Origin: DAXETY01 sp051155755
GTDB taxonomy: Bacteria > Desulfobacterota > Desulfobacteria > Desulfobacterales > SG8-13
Direction: 5' to 3'
Assembly: GCA_051155755.1 (NCBI GenBank)
Contig: DAXETY010000030.1
Coordinates: 28,557 to 92,556, forward strand
DNA length: 64,000 bases
Shown here piece after piece: positions 18,277 through 27,441 of the stretch. Every line of letters starts with the position of its first letter. The first letter of the stretch is position 1. Made by a program: the position numbers and the translations under genes. The notes beneath the pieces were generated by a model. That model was not told the DNA's origin and did not search any database. It was given only the letters and a program-made list of their open reading frames with translations.

Positions 18277-21200
18277 TCAGGAGGCCTGCGCGCGTTCCTG
18301 GATCGTCTCCAACAACTGCTGGGCCGGCTGATATCCGAGACCCAGTGCGCGCTCGGCGTGTTCGCGTGAGGTTTCGAAGTATTGCATTCGGAAGGAAATC
18401 ACCGCCAGTTGAAAGAAAGCTCTCGGATCGTTCGGATTGAGTTCCGCAACCCGGGTAAAATGTTTGACCGCCTGCAGATAATCTTTGCGGCCGATGGCCT
18501 CTTTGCCGAGCTGAAAGCAACGGTCGCTCTCCCCGTCATTACCGGCACCGCCAGGTTTCGCCGGCATCGGTGCGGAAGGTGTGCCGACGGTGGCTTGGCT
18601 GCCGGGCTTGCCGCTGCGGCCGGCTTCCATCGCCGGATCGCCGCTGCTTGCCGAAGAAGTCGTGTTTCCAGCGGCGGGATCGGCGTCTTCTTTGGGAGAA
18701 TCGAACACAATGATGTCCTCTTCAAACGAATATTCGTTTTCTTCCGCCGGCGGTGCCGATTGCCCCCCATCGAAGGCATCTTCCATTTCGTCGGCGTCCC
18801 AAACAATGGATTCGTTTTTCAGAAAGGCGCTCGTGTCAAAATCCTCCGTATCCAGTTCCTGCACATCGAACAGTTCCATACTCCCATTTTGAGCGTTGTC
18901 TGCTTCCTGCACCGTGTTCGAAGACGGCTCCGAGGCGGGTTCCGGCGTTGTTTGTCGGGGCGCTGCCGCTGCCGAAGCGGCCGGCTTGTTCTCCTTGGCG
19001 TCGATCGACGCCAGGATCGTGCTGGCGGATTTCAGTCCAAGTTCGATGGCTTTTTGGGCGAATTTTCGGGCGGTGTCATAATCGTGCAACCGATAGTGTA
19101 AAATCGCGAGATTGTGATGGCCGCGGGCCTCGTTCGGTTTCAGCGAAACAAAACGTTTAAAACATTGGATGGCTGTTTTGTAGTCTTTGCGTTGGGAGGC
19201 TTTCATGCCCCGGGCAAACAACCCCTCGGGTTTATCGACGCCGGCTGGCTTCGCCGCGGGCTTTTTCCCATCCCGGTCTGCCGCCTGCGGCTTCAAGGGG
19301 GCCGCTGCCGCTTTCATTTTTCCGGCTGCAGCCATTTTACCGCTTTCATCGACCTCGGCGGCAGGAGGCTCGGGCGCTCCGATGTTCGTATTTCCCGTCT
19401 TATTTTCTATGGGAGGCGCCGGATGACCCGCATTCGGTTCCTTTTCCGGCAACATTTCAGCGGATTGGCTGTCGGTTTTCACCACCGGGTCGGATAAACG
19501 GGGTTGCTGCATTTCCTGCAGGAAACGCCCGGAGAGATCATCCGTATTTTCTTCGAGCGCAGGTTCGACTTCAGGCTCTGCAGGCGCCGGTTTACCGCCC
19601 GGGGTATCCGGAGGGGTTGCGGCAACTTTCGGCGGGTCTTCGATTTTGGATGCCGTCTTGCGATCGATTTTTTGCAAAATCGCCCTGGCGGTTTCGGCCC
19701 CTAAATCCAGGGCTTTTTGCGCGCATTGGCGGGCGGAGGCATAATCCTGCAGTCGATAGTGCAGGATGGCCAGATTGAAGAAACCTTTGGGCTCCTGGGG
19801 ATTCGCGTTGATGAATTGTTCGAAAAGCCCAATTGCCGTCGGATACTCCTTGCGTTCGGAGGCCTGCATGCCCTGGGTGAAGAGGGCGTTGCTTTCTTCC
19901 GCCGTCAATGTCGAAGGTCCCTCCTCCGTCAACGTTCGGCCATCGGTTTTTACGATCTCGTTCGCTGCTCCGGCTGGTTCCGGCACCGGTCCTGTGGAAT
20001 CGGCATCGTGGCCTTTTCCAACCGGAGAAACCACCGGGGTGGCATCACTGGAAACCGCTTGCACTTGGGCCTTCGGAGGCACAGCCTCCGCATCGGGTTT
20101 CCCGCTTTCACCGACATCAGCGGAGGCTTCCGCAGGCTTATGGACCCATTGTGCTTCGGTACCGGAACCGGTTTTGATGACGTTTTCCACAGACTCCGAT
20201 GATTTCAAGTGCTTATCGATTTTAGCCAGAATTTTTCCGGCTGCATTCACACCGTTTTGAACCGACAGCTCCGCGTATTTGCGCGCAGCGAATGGATTCT
20301 GCAATCGGTAATAAAGGATGGCCAGATTGTAATATCCTTTTGCAGGCTCCGGACTCACCGTGATGAACTCCTCGAACAGCGCCGCCGCCGTTTCGTAGTC
20401 CTTGCGATTGGAGGCTTCCATCCCACGGGCAAACAGCGCCTTCGCAGCGGGTGCCGAACTTACCGGGGCTTGCGGTTCGTTTTCCGGCAGGGCTGCATTC
20501 GACGCTGCCGAAGGATCGGCTTCCGCCGATATCGAAGACGATGCATCCAACCGTTTCTCCTGCCCCCCGGCGGTCAAAGCCTCGTCCAAAGCCCTCTGCG
20601 CCGGTTCCGGCTTCGGAGCCGGCGCGGATTCGGTTTGGCTACGTCCGCTTTCGTCCATGAAAAGCGTGGGAAACTCCGGTAATCCTTCCGTATTCCCTGA
20701 GCCGAGGGCGGATGTGGCTTCCATCGCCGGTTCCGGTTTCGGCGGCGGCTCCGGCGTGGCATTTTCGATCGCAGCACGATCGGAAGTTGTCACTTCGCCT
20801 GGTTCCGGCAGCCTGCGTTCGTCGGTCATCGGTGACTGGGAAGGCGGCTTCGATGCGGCGGTTGCGGTTGCAGCGGTCGCACGTGAAATTTTCTTCATCA
20901 GTTTTTCGGCGCCCTGCGCACCCAGCGCCGCTGCCTTCTCCGCGCTAAGTTGCGCAGCCTCGTAATTGCCGGTACGAAAATACAGAACCGCCAGATGATA
21001 ATGACCGCGATAATCGTTTGGACTCCGGGCCACAAAGCGTTCCAGACAGGTAGCCGCCGTCGGAAAGTCTTTTTCTTTGGTCGCTCGAACGGCCCCGGCG
21101 AACAACGCTTTTAAACCTTCCCGGAAATTGGCATCCGTTGACGCCTGATTTTCATCCGCAACCGGTCCGGCATCTTCGGGCCGGTCTGGAGAAACCACTG

Positions 21201-22329
21201 CCTCGGTCAGTTCCAGCGGAGCCGAATCCGCTTCCGCGGATACCTCGGTTTCGGGTTCAGTCCCCAGCGGCGCAGCGCCCGGTGCCACCATTTCGGTCAA
21301 CTCCAACGGAACCGGCTCTGCTTCCGAAGGCGCAGCATTCTCGCTGGGGTCGGCCGACGACGCAGCACTCGGTGCCGCCGCTTCGGTCTGCTCCAGCAGC
21401 GACGATGACTCAAGCGGGGTTTTCGCGGTCTGGGAGACTTCGCCCGGCGGCATAGCCCACGGAGTCGCTGTTGCGCTCGGCTCCAGCGGTTCCGATGCCG
21501 CTTCCCCAGCATCCTCAACCTCGGATGAGCTTACCGCCGATTCAGCGTCCGATGTCTCCGACGCTACAGGCTCCGGTACAGCCGATGACGCTTCCAGAGC
21601 CGATTCGCTTTCGCTTGGAATCATCGATGATTCCGATTCGGGTCCTGCCGCGCCCGTGTCCGTGTCGGAGAAGTCCGATTCATCTTCCGCAGCGGAATCG
21701 GATGAAAGCTCCGAATTTTCCAAAGACGCATGCAACGGTCGGCTCTTTTCGAAAGGTTGCCCTTCCTCGCCGTGGCCCGGCAATTCTTCCGGGACGCTTT
21801 CCGTATGAAGACAATGTACTTGCTGGGTGCTGCCTGCAGTGAGGGTTTGATCGGGGTCGACGTATTCCCATGAAATGGCGGCGCTTTCGGGGTTGACAAA
21901 CGTTTCATCCGCTTCGGGGACCGTTTCGGGATCCGGATTCCAATTCCGGTATTCTTCGATTGCGTCTTCATCCGTCGGCCCGCTGCCGTGCGCCGTTGCA
22001 TCGGCCGATGTGATTGGATCTGCGCTGCTGTCGATGTCGTCTTCGCCGGGAGACGATGAGTGAGATTCGCAACTGGAGGCGGGCAGTTCCCAACCGTCGG
22101 GCTGGGATTCAGTGTCCGTATCCGGTGGATCTTCTGTTTCCCAGGGCCAATCGGAATCCAAAGATGCGAATAGTTCCTGCTCCGGTGTATGGATTTCCAG
22201 ATTGCAGAACTCGGGCAAATATTGGCGAACCTGGTCTTCGTTCCAGGTCACTGCGTCCTGTCCTTCTTGATCGTTTGGGAAACCATTTCCACGGTCTTCC
22301 GCCTCGGTGTTTTTCTGCGATCCACTCAA
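18277..22329 (-). CDS. Giant acidic protein with five separated TPR modules
   Basis: 1350 residues. Five related modules of about 75 residues each (start about residues 405, 635, 830, 1040, 1280) share the pattern F-x-G-x-x-A-x-x-[RK]-K-[DE][YF]-x-x-A followed by F-N/Q-L-A-I-x-x-[YF]-R. Each is two to three TPR helices pairs. Long acidic, Pro/Ala/Ser-rich linkers between them are probably disordered. No signal peptide or membrane segment is visible. The start is TTG at 22329 with AAGGAGG 5 nt upstream. It could be a scaffold for protein complexes; position upstream of the MglA/PilB region gives no firm link. Confidence 0.8.
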   Translation of the reverse strand: MSGSQKNTEAEDRGNGFPNDQEGQDAVTWNEDQVRQYLPEFCNLEIHTPEQELFASLDSDWPWETEDPPDTDTESQPDGWELPASSCESHSSSPGEDDIDSSADPITSADATAHGSGPTDEDAIEEYRNWNPDPETVPEADETFVNPESAAISWEYVDPDQTLTAGSTQQVHCLHTESVPEELPGHGEEGQPFEKSRPLHASLENSELSSDSAAEDESDFSDTDTGAAGPESESSMIPSESESALEASSAVPEPVASETSDAESAVSSSEVEDAGEAASEPLEPSATATPWAMPPGEVSQTAKTPLESSSLLEQTEAAAPSAASSADPSENAAPSEAEPVPLELTEMVAPGAAPLGTEPETEVSAEADSAPLELTEAVVSPDRPEDAGPVADENQASTDANFREGLKALFAGAVRATKEKDFPTAATCLERFVARSPNDYRGHYHLAVLYFRTGNYEAAQLSAEKAAALGAQGAEKLMKKISRATAATATAASKPPSQSPMTDERRLPEPGEVTTSDRAAIENATPEPPPKPEPAMEATSALGSGNTEGLPEFPTLFMDESGRSQTESAPAPKPEPAQRALDEALTAGGQEKRLDASSSISAEADPSAASNAALPENEPQAPVSSAPAAKALFARGMEASNRKDYETAAALFEEFITVSPEPAKGYYNLAILYYRLQNPFAARKYAELSVQNGVNAAGKILAKIDKHLKSSESVENVIKTGSGTEAQWVHKPAEASADVGESGKPDAEAVPPKAQVQAVSSDATPVVSPVGKGHDADSTGPVPEPAGAANEIVKTDGRTLTEEGPSTLTAEESNALFTQGMQASERKEYPTAIGLFEQFINANPQEPKGFFNLAILHYRLQDYASARQCAQKALDLGAETARAILQKIDRKTASKIEDPPKVAATPPDTPGGKPAPAEPEVEPALEENTDDLSGRFLQEMQQPRLSDPVVKTDSQSAEMLPEKEPNAGHPAPPIENKTGNTNIGAPEPPAAEVDESGKMAAAGKMKAAAAPLKPQAADRDGKKPAAKPAGVDKPEGLFARGMKASQRKDYKTAIQCFKRFVSLKPNEARGHHNLAILHYRLHDYDTARKFAQKAIELGLKSASTILASIDAKENKPAASAAAAPRQTTPEPASEPSSNTVQEADNAQNGSMELFDVQELDTEDFDTSAFLKNESIVWDADEMEDAFDGGQSAPPAEENEYSFEEDIIVFDSPKEDADPAAGNTTSSASSGDPAMEAGRSGKPGSQATVGTPSAPMPAKPGGAGNDGESDRCFQLGKEAIGRKDYLQAVKHFTRVAELNPNDPRAFFQLAVISFRMQYFETSREHAERALGLGYQPAQQLLETIQERAQAS

Positions 22330-22798
22330 AGGATCCTCCTTGTCCGCCTGATTCCGGTCAAGTCACAGAACAGCCGTGTGATTCCGGCATATTATGATCA
22401 GTCAACAACCACCCGCGAAGCGGGTGACTTGAACTTGCACCGGGTGCATCGCACCCGGTTTGGGCGAGAATCAATGCCGACAGTGAATCACAGGACAGAT
22501 GTATTACAAGTTTAGTATATTGTAACATACAACTCTGCAAAAAGTCAACGTTCAGCGTAGGTCATCCATTGTCATTTCTACTAGTTACTCTTCACCCACG
22601 TAACATCGAGGGGTGCGATCGAAAGTCGGAATTTTACGAATTCATCAGAATTTCAGAGATGCGCTTTTTTGAACCAAAACCGATGGCCGCAAGTCGAAAA
22701 AAATCCGCTTTGATGAAATTGTGTCCCTGGTTTCAATCTGATATGGTAGCGACAGGTTGGTGATCGAACCTCTCATCCGGCAAACGGGCGCTGCGACC
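22330..22798. other. AT-rich intergenic region with palindromic repeat
   Basis: 469 bp between the divergent TPR gene and the phosphodiesterase gene. It contains one copy of the hairpin repeat family (22401-22472) and AT-rich sequence from about 22500 to 22760 that should hold promoters. No gene is supported. Confidence 0.5.
22401..22472 (+). repeat. Hairpin repeat family, copy A (short)
   Basis: Contains ACCACCCGCGAAGCGGGT, then a second palindrome CACCGGGTGCATCGCACCCGG, then TTTGGGCGAGAATC. The first hairpin and the terminal segment are shared with copies at 37926 and, in part, 40647, 44882 and 51203. The central hairpins of the longer copy are deleted. Confidence 0.75.
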
Positions 22799-23269
22799 AT
22801 GGTAAAAATCGGCATCATTTCAGATACGCATGGATTCCTATCCGAAGCGGCATCCGATGCACTAAGAGGTTCGTCCCGAATTGTGCATGCCGGCGACATC
22901 GGCGGAACGGAAATCCTAAAGACACTGTCATACCTGGCCCCGGTTACAGCCGTTCGAGGCAATATGGACGGCGGCAGTTGGGCCGACGCCCTGCCGCACA
23001 ACGATACCCTGGCCATCGAAGGCATTCATCTGTTTGTTCTTCACGACATTCTCCGCCTCGATCTCGATCCGGCTGCGGCCGGCTTCGGCGCGGTAATCAG
23101 CGGCCATACGCATCAAGCTTCGATCACCCGCAAAAACGGCGTATGGTTGATCAACCCCGGCAGTGCCTCCCAACCTCGTTACGGCGCCCAACCCAGCATC
23201 GCCATCCTGGAAATCGTTTCCGGCCGAATGAATGCCCGGATTGTTTCATTCGACGGGTCGAACCGCTGA
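22799..23269 (+). CDS. YfcE/MJ0936-family metallophosphoesterase
   Basis: 156 residues, a compact calcineurin-like phosphodiesterase. Metal-ligand motifs are IISDTHG (D-x-H), HAGDIGG (GD), RGNMDG (GN-D variant), LHDI (H) and SGHTHQ (GH-x-H). The start at 22799 is chosen so that the protein begins just before the first strand (MVKIGIISDTHG); the frame extends 14 codons upstream without similarity. It hydrolyses phosphodiesters in vitro in related proteins; its physiological substrate is not known. Confidence 0.88.
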   Translation: MVKIGIISDTHGFLSEAASDALRGSSRIVHAGDIGGTEILKTLSYLAPVTAVRGNMDGGSWADALPHNDTLAIEGIHLFVLHDILRLDLDPAAAGFGAVISGHTHQASITRKNGVWLINPGSASQPRYGAQPSIAILEIVSGRMNARIVSFDGSNR

Positions 23270-23370
23270 AGCATCTTCAATCATCTCTTACCCAAAATGT
23301 GCGTTTCAATTTTTCCAAAATTTATTTTTTGTTTGTTCAAAGGAATTCGATCGATTTTCGTTTTGAAAAT

Positions 23371-23399
23371 TTGAAACGATTCGTTGAGAATGCTATAAT
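23371..23399 (+). promoter_or_regulatory. Sigma70-type promoter for the FHA gene
   Basis: TTGAAA at 23371-23376, 17 bp spacer, TATAAT at 23394-23399 with a TG one base upstream (extended -10). It lies about 100 bp before the FHA start codon. Both hexamers are near consensus and the spacing is optimal. Confidence 0.7.
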
Positions 23400-23502
23400 T
23401 GCAGAGTTGAATGGAATCGATACCGTCAACCGCCTTGAACCGGAATTGGTTCCGGCCCGATGCACCGGGAACGAGTCTGCGTGGGAAAATCGGAGGAAGA
23501 CA

Positions 23503-23898
23503 ATGCTGACGCTTCTAGTCAAATTTAATGACCAGGTCCTGAAGACCATCGAGGCTGACAAAGATGTCATTACGATCGGCAGAAATCTCGAAAACGATAT
23601 CCACATCGACAACCTGAGCGTATCCAAAAACCACGCTCGTATTATTCGGGAAACCGATGCGTTTTGGGTCGAAGACCTGAAAAGCACCAACGGCACCTAT
23701 GTCAATGAGAAAATCGTCGCCAAACAAAAGCTGAACCACAAAGACGTGATCACCATCGGAAAGCACGCGCTGGAGGTGCTGCTGGAAAAGACCCGATCGG
23801 GTAAATCCCCGCAAAACAACCCCAATGACACGATGCTGCTGACCACGGAAAAACACAAAGAGATGTTGAAAAAACAGCAGGAAATGAAAAAGACCTGA
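23503..23898 (+). CDS. FHA-domain protein
   Basis: 131 residues with one forkhead-associated domain over about residues 20-85. The FHA signatures are TIGRNLENDIHI, the phosphothreonine-binding SVSKNHARI, and LKSTNGTYVN. The C-terminal about 40 residues are charged. FHA domains bind phosphothreonine peptides; partner kinases are not in the window. An AGGAGG-like GGAGGAAG box precedes the ATG. The gene converges with rsmG with only 2 bp between stop codons. Confidence 0.9.
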   Translation: MLTLLVKFNDQVLKTIEADKDVITIGRNLENDIHIDNLSVSKNHARIIRETDAFWVEDLKSTNGTYVNEKIVAKQKLNHKDVITIGKHALEVLLEKTRSGKSPQNNPNDTMLLTTEKHKEMLKKQQEMKKT

Positions 23899-23900
23899 TC

Positions 23901-24575
23901 TCAGGGCAGCGTCACGATGACCAGATTGCGGGTCTCCGCGAACACGGGCAGAGTGAACTTCTGCACGGAGACGTCCTTGGAAGTCAGTTTTGCCGCGGTC
24001 TGCAGGTAACCGATTCCGCGATTCAACTCATCTCCCGGCAGTTTTCCTTTCCAGGCCATCAGCCGTGTGCCGGAAGCCGCCAACGGCAGGGCCATCGCGA
24101 AAAATCGCTCCAGCGACGTCAGGGCCCGGCAGACGATGAGATCGAAACCGTAGCCGATCTCTGCCGTCGAAACCTCCTCAGCGCGCATCTCCAGGATTTT
24201 CAACTGCTTCAGTGCGAGACACCGGGCGACATGCTTTAAAAAACTCGCTTTTTTGCGGGAGGCTTCAACCAGGGTCACGTGCAATGTCGGCATCAGGATC
24301 TGTAGCGGGATTCCGGGAAAACCGCCACCGCTGCCGAGGTCGAGCAAGCGCCCTTGGCAGGGGACATGTTCGGCGGGCGCGATCGAATCGATGTAGTGTT
24401 TGACGGCAACCGCCAGCGGGTCGGTGACGGCCGTCAGATTCATGCGGCGATTCCACCGCAGCAGTTCAGCCGCATGCAGGGCGAATCGATCCAGGACGGC
24501 GGCTTCCAGCGAAATCCCCAGCTGCAGCGCGCCGCTTCGAATCACTTCCTTCCACTCGGGGGAACCGACTTCCAT
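23901..24575 (-). CDS. rsmG: 16S rRNA (guanine-N7)-methyltransferase RsmG
   Basis: 224 residues, normal length for RsmG (GidB). NLTAVTDPLAVAVKHYIDS and the SAM-binding LLDLGSGGGFPGIPLQI are diagnostic, followed by VEASRKKASFLKHV and the ICRALTSLERF region. It methylates N7 of G527 in the 530 loop of 16S rRNA. It lies 24 bp downstream of the GspE/PilB-like gene on the same strand and is likely co-transcribed. Confidence 0.93.
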   Translation of the reverse strand: MEVGSPEWKEVIRSGALQLGISLEAAVLDRFALHAAELLRWNRRMNLTAVTDPLAVAVKHYIDSIAPAEHVPCQGRLLDLGSGGGFPGIPLQILMPTLHVTLVEASRKKASFLKHVARCLALKQLKILEMRAEEVSTAEIGYGFDLIVCRALTSLERFFAMALPLAASGTRLMAWKGKLPGDELNRGIGYLQTAAKLTSKDVSVQKFTLPVFAETRNLVIVTLP

Positions 24576-24599
24576 TTTTTTTTAGTTCGAAACGTCCAT

Positions 24600-26996
24600 T
24601 TAGCTGATGCAGACGCGCCGCACTTCCCTCACATCGGTAAGACCCTGCAGCACCTTCATCAGGCCGTCCTGCTTCAGCGTGGTCATGCCCTCCTTGGCAG
24701 CCTGCAAAAAAAGCTCTTCGGTGGAGGCCGCTTTTTTGATCATGCGTTTGACCGTGGGCGTGCCTTCCATCAACTCGTGGATACCCATCCGTCCCCGGTA
24801 GCCCGTTCCGGAACAACGCTCGCAGGTGCCCGGTGCCTTGAGCATCAGGTTGGAATCGTACTGGAAGCCGTTTTTCTCGAAAAGTTTGCGGCCGTAATCC
24901 GAAGCGATCTCTTCGAACTCCTCCCGCGGGGGGTTGTATTCCTTGGAGCAGCTGCAAAGACGCCGTGTCAATCGTTGCGCCAGCACACCCAGAAAAGCAT
25001 CGGAGAAGTTCAAGGGATTGAGCCCCATGTCGAGCAGCCGGGTGATGGTCTCCGGGGCGCTGTTGGTGTGCAGGGTCGAGAAGACCAGGTGACCGGTCAA
25101 CGAAGCCTCCACTCCGATGGAGGCGGTTTCTTCATCCCGCATTTCACCGATCATGATCACGTCCGGGTCGGCGCGCAGAAACGCCCGCATGATCCGGGCG
25201 AAATTAAGGCCGATGCGCGGTTTGGCTTCCACCTGTCGCAGTCCGGCCTGGGTGATTTCCACCGGGTCTTCCGCCGTCCAGATTTTAATCCCGGGCGCAT
25301 TGATGTGCCCCAGGGCCGCATGCAGGGTCGTGGTTTTACCGGAACCGGTCGGGCCCACGCACAGGATCAATCCGTAAGGTTTCTGGATGATGGCCTTCAG
25401 GATCTTAAGATTCCGCTCGGTCAACCCCATGTCGTCGAGCTTCATGGCGCCGGCTTTGGCCAGAATTCGCAGGACGGCGTCTTCGAAGCCGCCGGCGGTG
25501 GGCAAGGTGGCGACACGAAGCTCGAAACCGGGCACGCCTTTGCGCTTGAATTTAATCTTGCCGTCCTGGGGCAGTCGCCGCTCGGCGATATCCAGCTGCG
25601 ACATGATTTTGACGCGGGAAAGAATGCCGCGGGCCATGGAATTGGGTACTTTGAGGTACTCCTGGCAGACGCCGTCCATGCGGAATCGGATGGTGGTGGC
25701 CTTCGTGACCGGCGATGGCTCGATGTGGATATCCGAGGCGTTTTTGCGGTAGGCCGCAATAATAAATTGGTCCACCAGCTTGACGACCTTACTGGAGCTC
25801 TCATCGACTTCTTCGGGCATTTCATCATCGTCGTCATCTTCTTCGAAGGAAACATCCGGTATCAGGTCGATGTCGTCCAGGTTGCTGACCGCTTCCTCAT
25901 CGTCCATGACATCCTTGTCATAGAACCGCTTGATGAATTCCTCGATGTCTTCGCGCAGACCAACGGAAAAATTGATCTTGGGGGTATTCATCAATGTCTT
26001 GATGTTGTCGGTCTTGTTCAGGTCACGGGGTTCGTCCACCAGCACTTCGACCAGGTCCTTGTCCCAGGTGAGCGGCACCCAGCATTCGTTCATCAGAAAG
26101 GCCTCTTTCAGATTGACCAGCAATTCCTGGGGCGTCGGCAGGGATGGATCGTATTCCCGGAATTTGCAGCCGTAATAAGACGAAAACGACTTTCCGATGT
26201 CGGCTTTGCTGACACCGTATTGACCGATGAGGACGAACTCGACGCTTTTGTTCATTTTTTTCGAGAGGGCGAATGCCTTCTGAAGTTGATCGGTGGTCAC
26301 CAGATTTCGCCGCAGCAGGTAGTCGTACTTGGACTTCGAAGAAAGGCTGGCCGTCAGACCGTCGATTCGCTTTTTGATTTCCTGGTCCTCGGGATTCTGT
26401 TTGTGGGCGGCCCTATACAGGTCCAGGGCCGGATCTTTATGGTCGCGCTTTTCCATTTCCTGGCCGAAAAGACCCAGAATCACCGCCCGGCTGGCAACTT
26501 CCAGCCGTTGATCGGAAACCATCTTAATCGCCTCTTCGACCACCTTGTCCGGCGAATTGAGCTTCATCATGCATTCGTGTATATCGCCTACGATTTTCTC
26601 CGGTGGATGTCCCTGCAGCAACAGTTTTTCGTACTCCTTGACGGCCTCGGCATGCAGGCCGAGTTCCTTGAAACTGGCGGCACTGTCCAGCAAGGTTTGT
26701 CCGCTGAGAATGTCGCGACCGGATTCCGAACCCGACAGGGTCTTTTTCAGCATCGAAATGTCTTTGGCCGAAACCTGCTTGGCCTCGGAATGTTCGCGGT
26801 CGTCGATTTGCTTTTTAATTTCGTCGATCTTGGACTGGACTTTACCCGCCAGGGCGGTATCGCCCGGGCCCAATTCGGAAAGCACCTTTTCGTAAATACC
26901 GATCGCCTCATCGTAGAGGCCCATGGAGCGGCAAACTTCGGCTTCGTTGAGTCTGGCATCATGATTGCTGTTCGATTTCGCCTGCGCTGATTTCAT
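24600..26996 (-). CDS. GspE/PilB-family secretion or pilus ATPase with N-terminal TPR
   Basis: 798 residues, longer than ordinary PilB (about 570). Residues 10-240 are TPR-like helices (MGLYDEAIGIYEKVL). Residues about 250-360 form an MshEN/GspE-N domain (LLRRNLVTTDQLQKAF). The ATPase has Walker A GPTGSGKTTTLHAAL, the Asp box LRADPDVIMIGEMRDEET, the His box TGHLVFSTLHTNSA, and a zinc tetracysteine (CSC plus CERC). It powers pilus extension or type II secretion. No other pilus genes are in the window, and it lies in the same strand run as the MglA/roadblock genes. Confidence 0.88.
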   Translation of the reverse strand: MKSAQAKSNSNHDARLNEAEVCRSMGLYDEAIGIYEKVLSELGPGDTALAGKVQSKIDEIKKQIDDREHSEAKQVSAKDISMLKKTLSGSESGRDILSGQTLLDSAASFKELGLHAEAVKEYEKLLLQGHPPEKIVGDIHECMMKLNSPDKVVEEAIKMVSDQRLEVASRAVILGLFGQEMEKRDHKDPALDLYRAAHKQNPEDQEIKKRIDGLTASLSSKSKYDYLLRRNLVTTDQLQKAFALSKKMNKSVEFVLIGQYGVSKADIGKSFSSYYGCKFREYDPSLPTPQELLVNLKEAFLMNECWVPLTWDKDLVEVLVDEPRDLNKTDNIKTLMNTPKINFSVGLREDIEEFIKRFYDKDVMDDEEAVSNLDDIDLIPDVSFEEDDDDDEMPEEVDESSSKVVKLVDQFIIAAYRKNASDIHIEPSPVTKATTIRFRMDGVCQEYLKVPNSMARGILSRVKIMSQLDIAERRLPQDGKIKFKRKGVPGFELRVATLPTAGGFEDAVLRILAKAGAMKLDDMGLTERNLKILKAIIQKPYGLILCVGPTGSGKTTTLHAALGHINAPGIKIWTAEDPVEITQAGLRQVEAKPRIGLNFARIMRAFLRADPDVIMIGEMRDEETASIGVEASLTGHLVFSTLHTNSAPETITRLLDMGLNPLNFSDAFLGVLAQRLTRRLCSCSKEYNPPREEFEEIASDYGRKLFEKNGFQYDSNLMLKAPGTCERCSGTGYRGRMGIHELMEGTPTVKRMIKKAASTEELFLQAAKEGMTTLKQDGLMKVLQGLTDVREVRRVCIS

Positions 26997-27084
26997 TGTG
27001 ATCTCTCCACCTCAAGCGTGTATGAACCGATAACGGGCCCAGCCCAGTGCCATCAGCGATCCGTGGAAGGGCACGAAGCGAATG

Positions 27085-27441
27085 TCAGTGAGCGGATTTC
27101 TTGAAAAATCGTTTCAGCGTTCCGCCACTGCCGACACGTTTCAGGGACGGCAACACGATATCGCAGTTCAATCTCAGCATCGCACCGGACACCTTGGGAT
27201 CTGCAACCACCAGCAAGTAGCCGGACTCCGACCGGCGCAGATAAATTCGAAGCTTTTCATAGACAATATCGACCTCGCGAAGGCGCTTTATGGCTGTCAC
27301 CAGCCCCTTCCAGTCCATATCGTCCGGCGGCGTGAAGCGGACACTGTGAAACCGGGCAAAAAGCACCTCGGCTCCGCCGGATAAAAACAACACGCCGTGG
27401 ACCCCGGTCAGCGAAAGGATATCTGCAAAATGTTCTTTCAT
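27085..27441 (-). CDS. Small roadblock-like protein
   Basis: 118 residues. The beginning MKEHFADILSLTGVHGVLFLS resembles the first helix and strand of roadblock/LC7 domains, and the whole length suits a single such domain. The ATG overlaps the stop of the response-regulator gene (ATGA), indicating coupled translation. Similarity was judged by eye only, so the family call is tentative. It could regulate the MglA-like GTPase encoded upstream. Confidence 0.6.
   Translation of the reverse strand: MKEHFADILSLTGVHGVLFLSGGAEVLFARFHSVRFTPPDDMDWKGLVTAIKRLREVDIVYEKLRIYLRRSESGYLLVVADPKVSGAMLRLNCDIVLPSLKRVGSGGTLKRFFKKSAH

Noticed and set aside
17855..18331. Plus-strand open frame of 158 codons
   Set aside because: No ribosome-binding site or recognisable similarity, and it overlaps the 3' end of the TPR gene.
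24354..26990. 878-codon open frame on the plus strand
   Set aside because: It is the antisense shadow of rsmG and the PilB-like gene, whose motifs are unmistakable.
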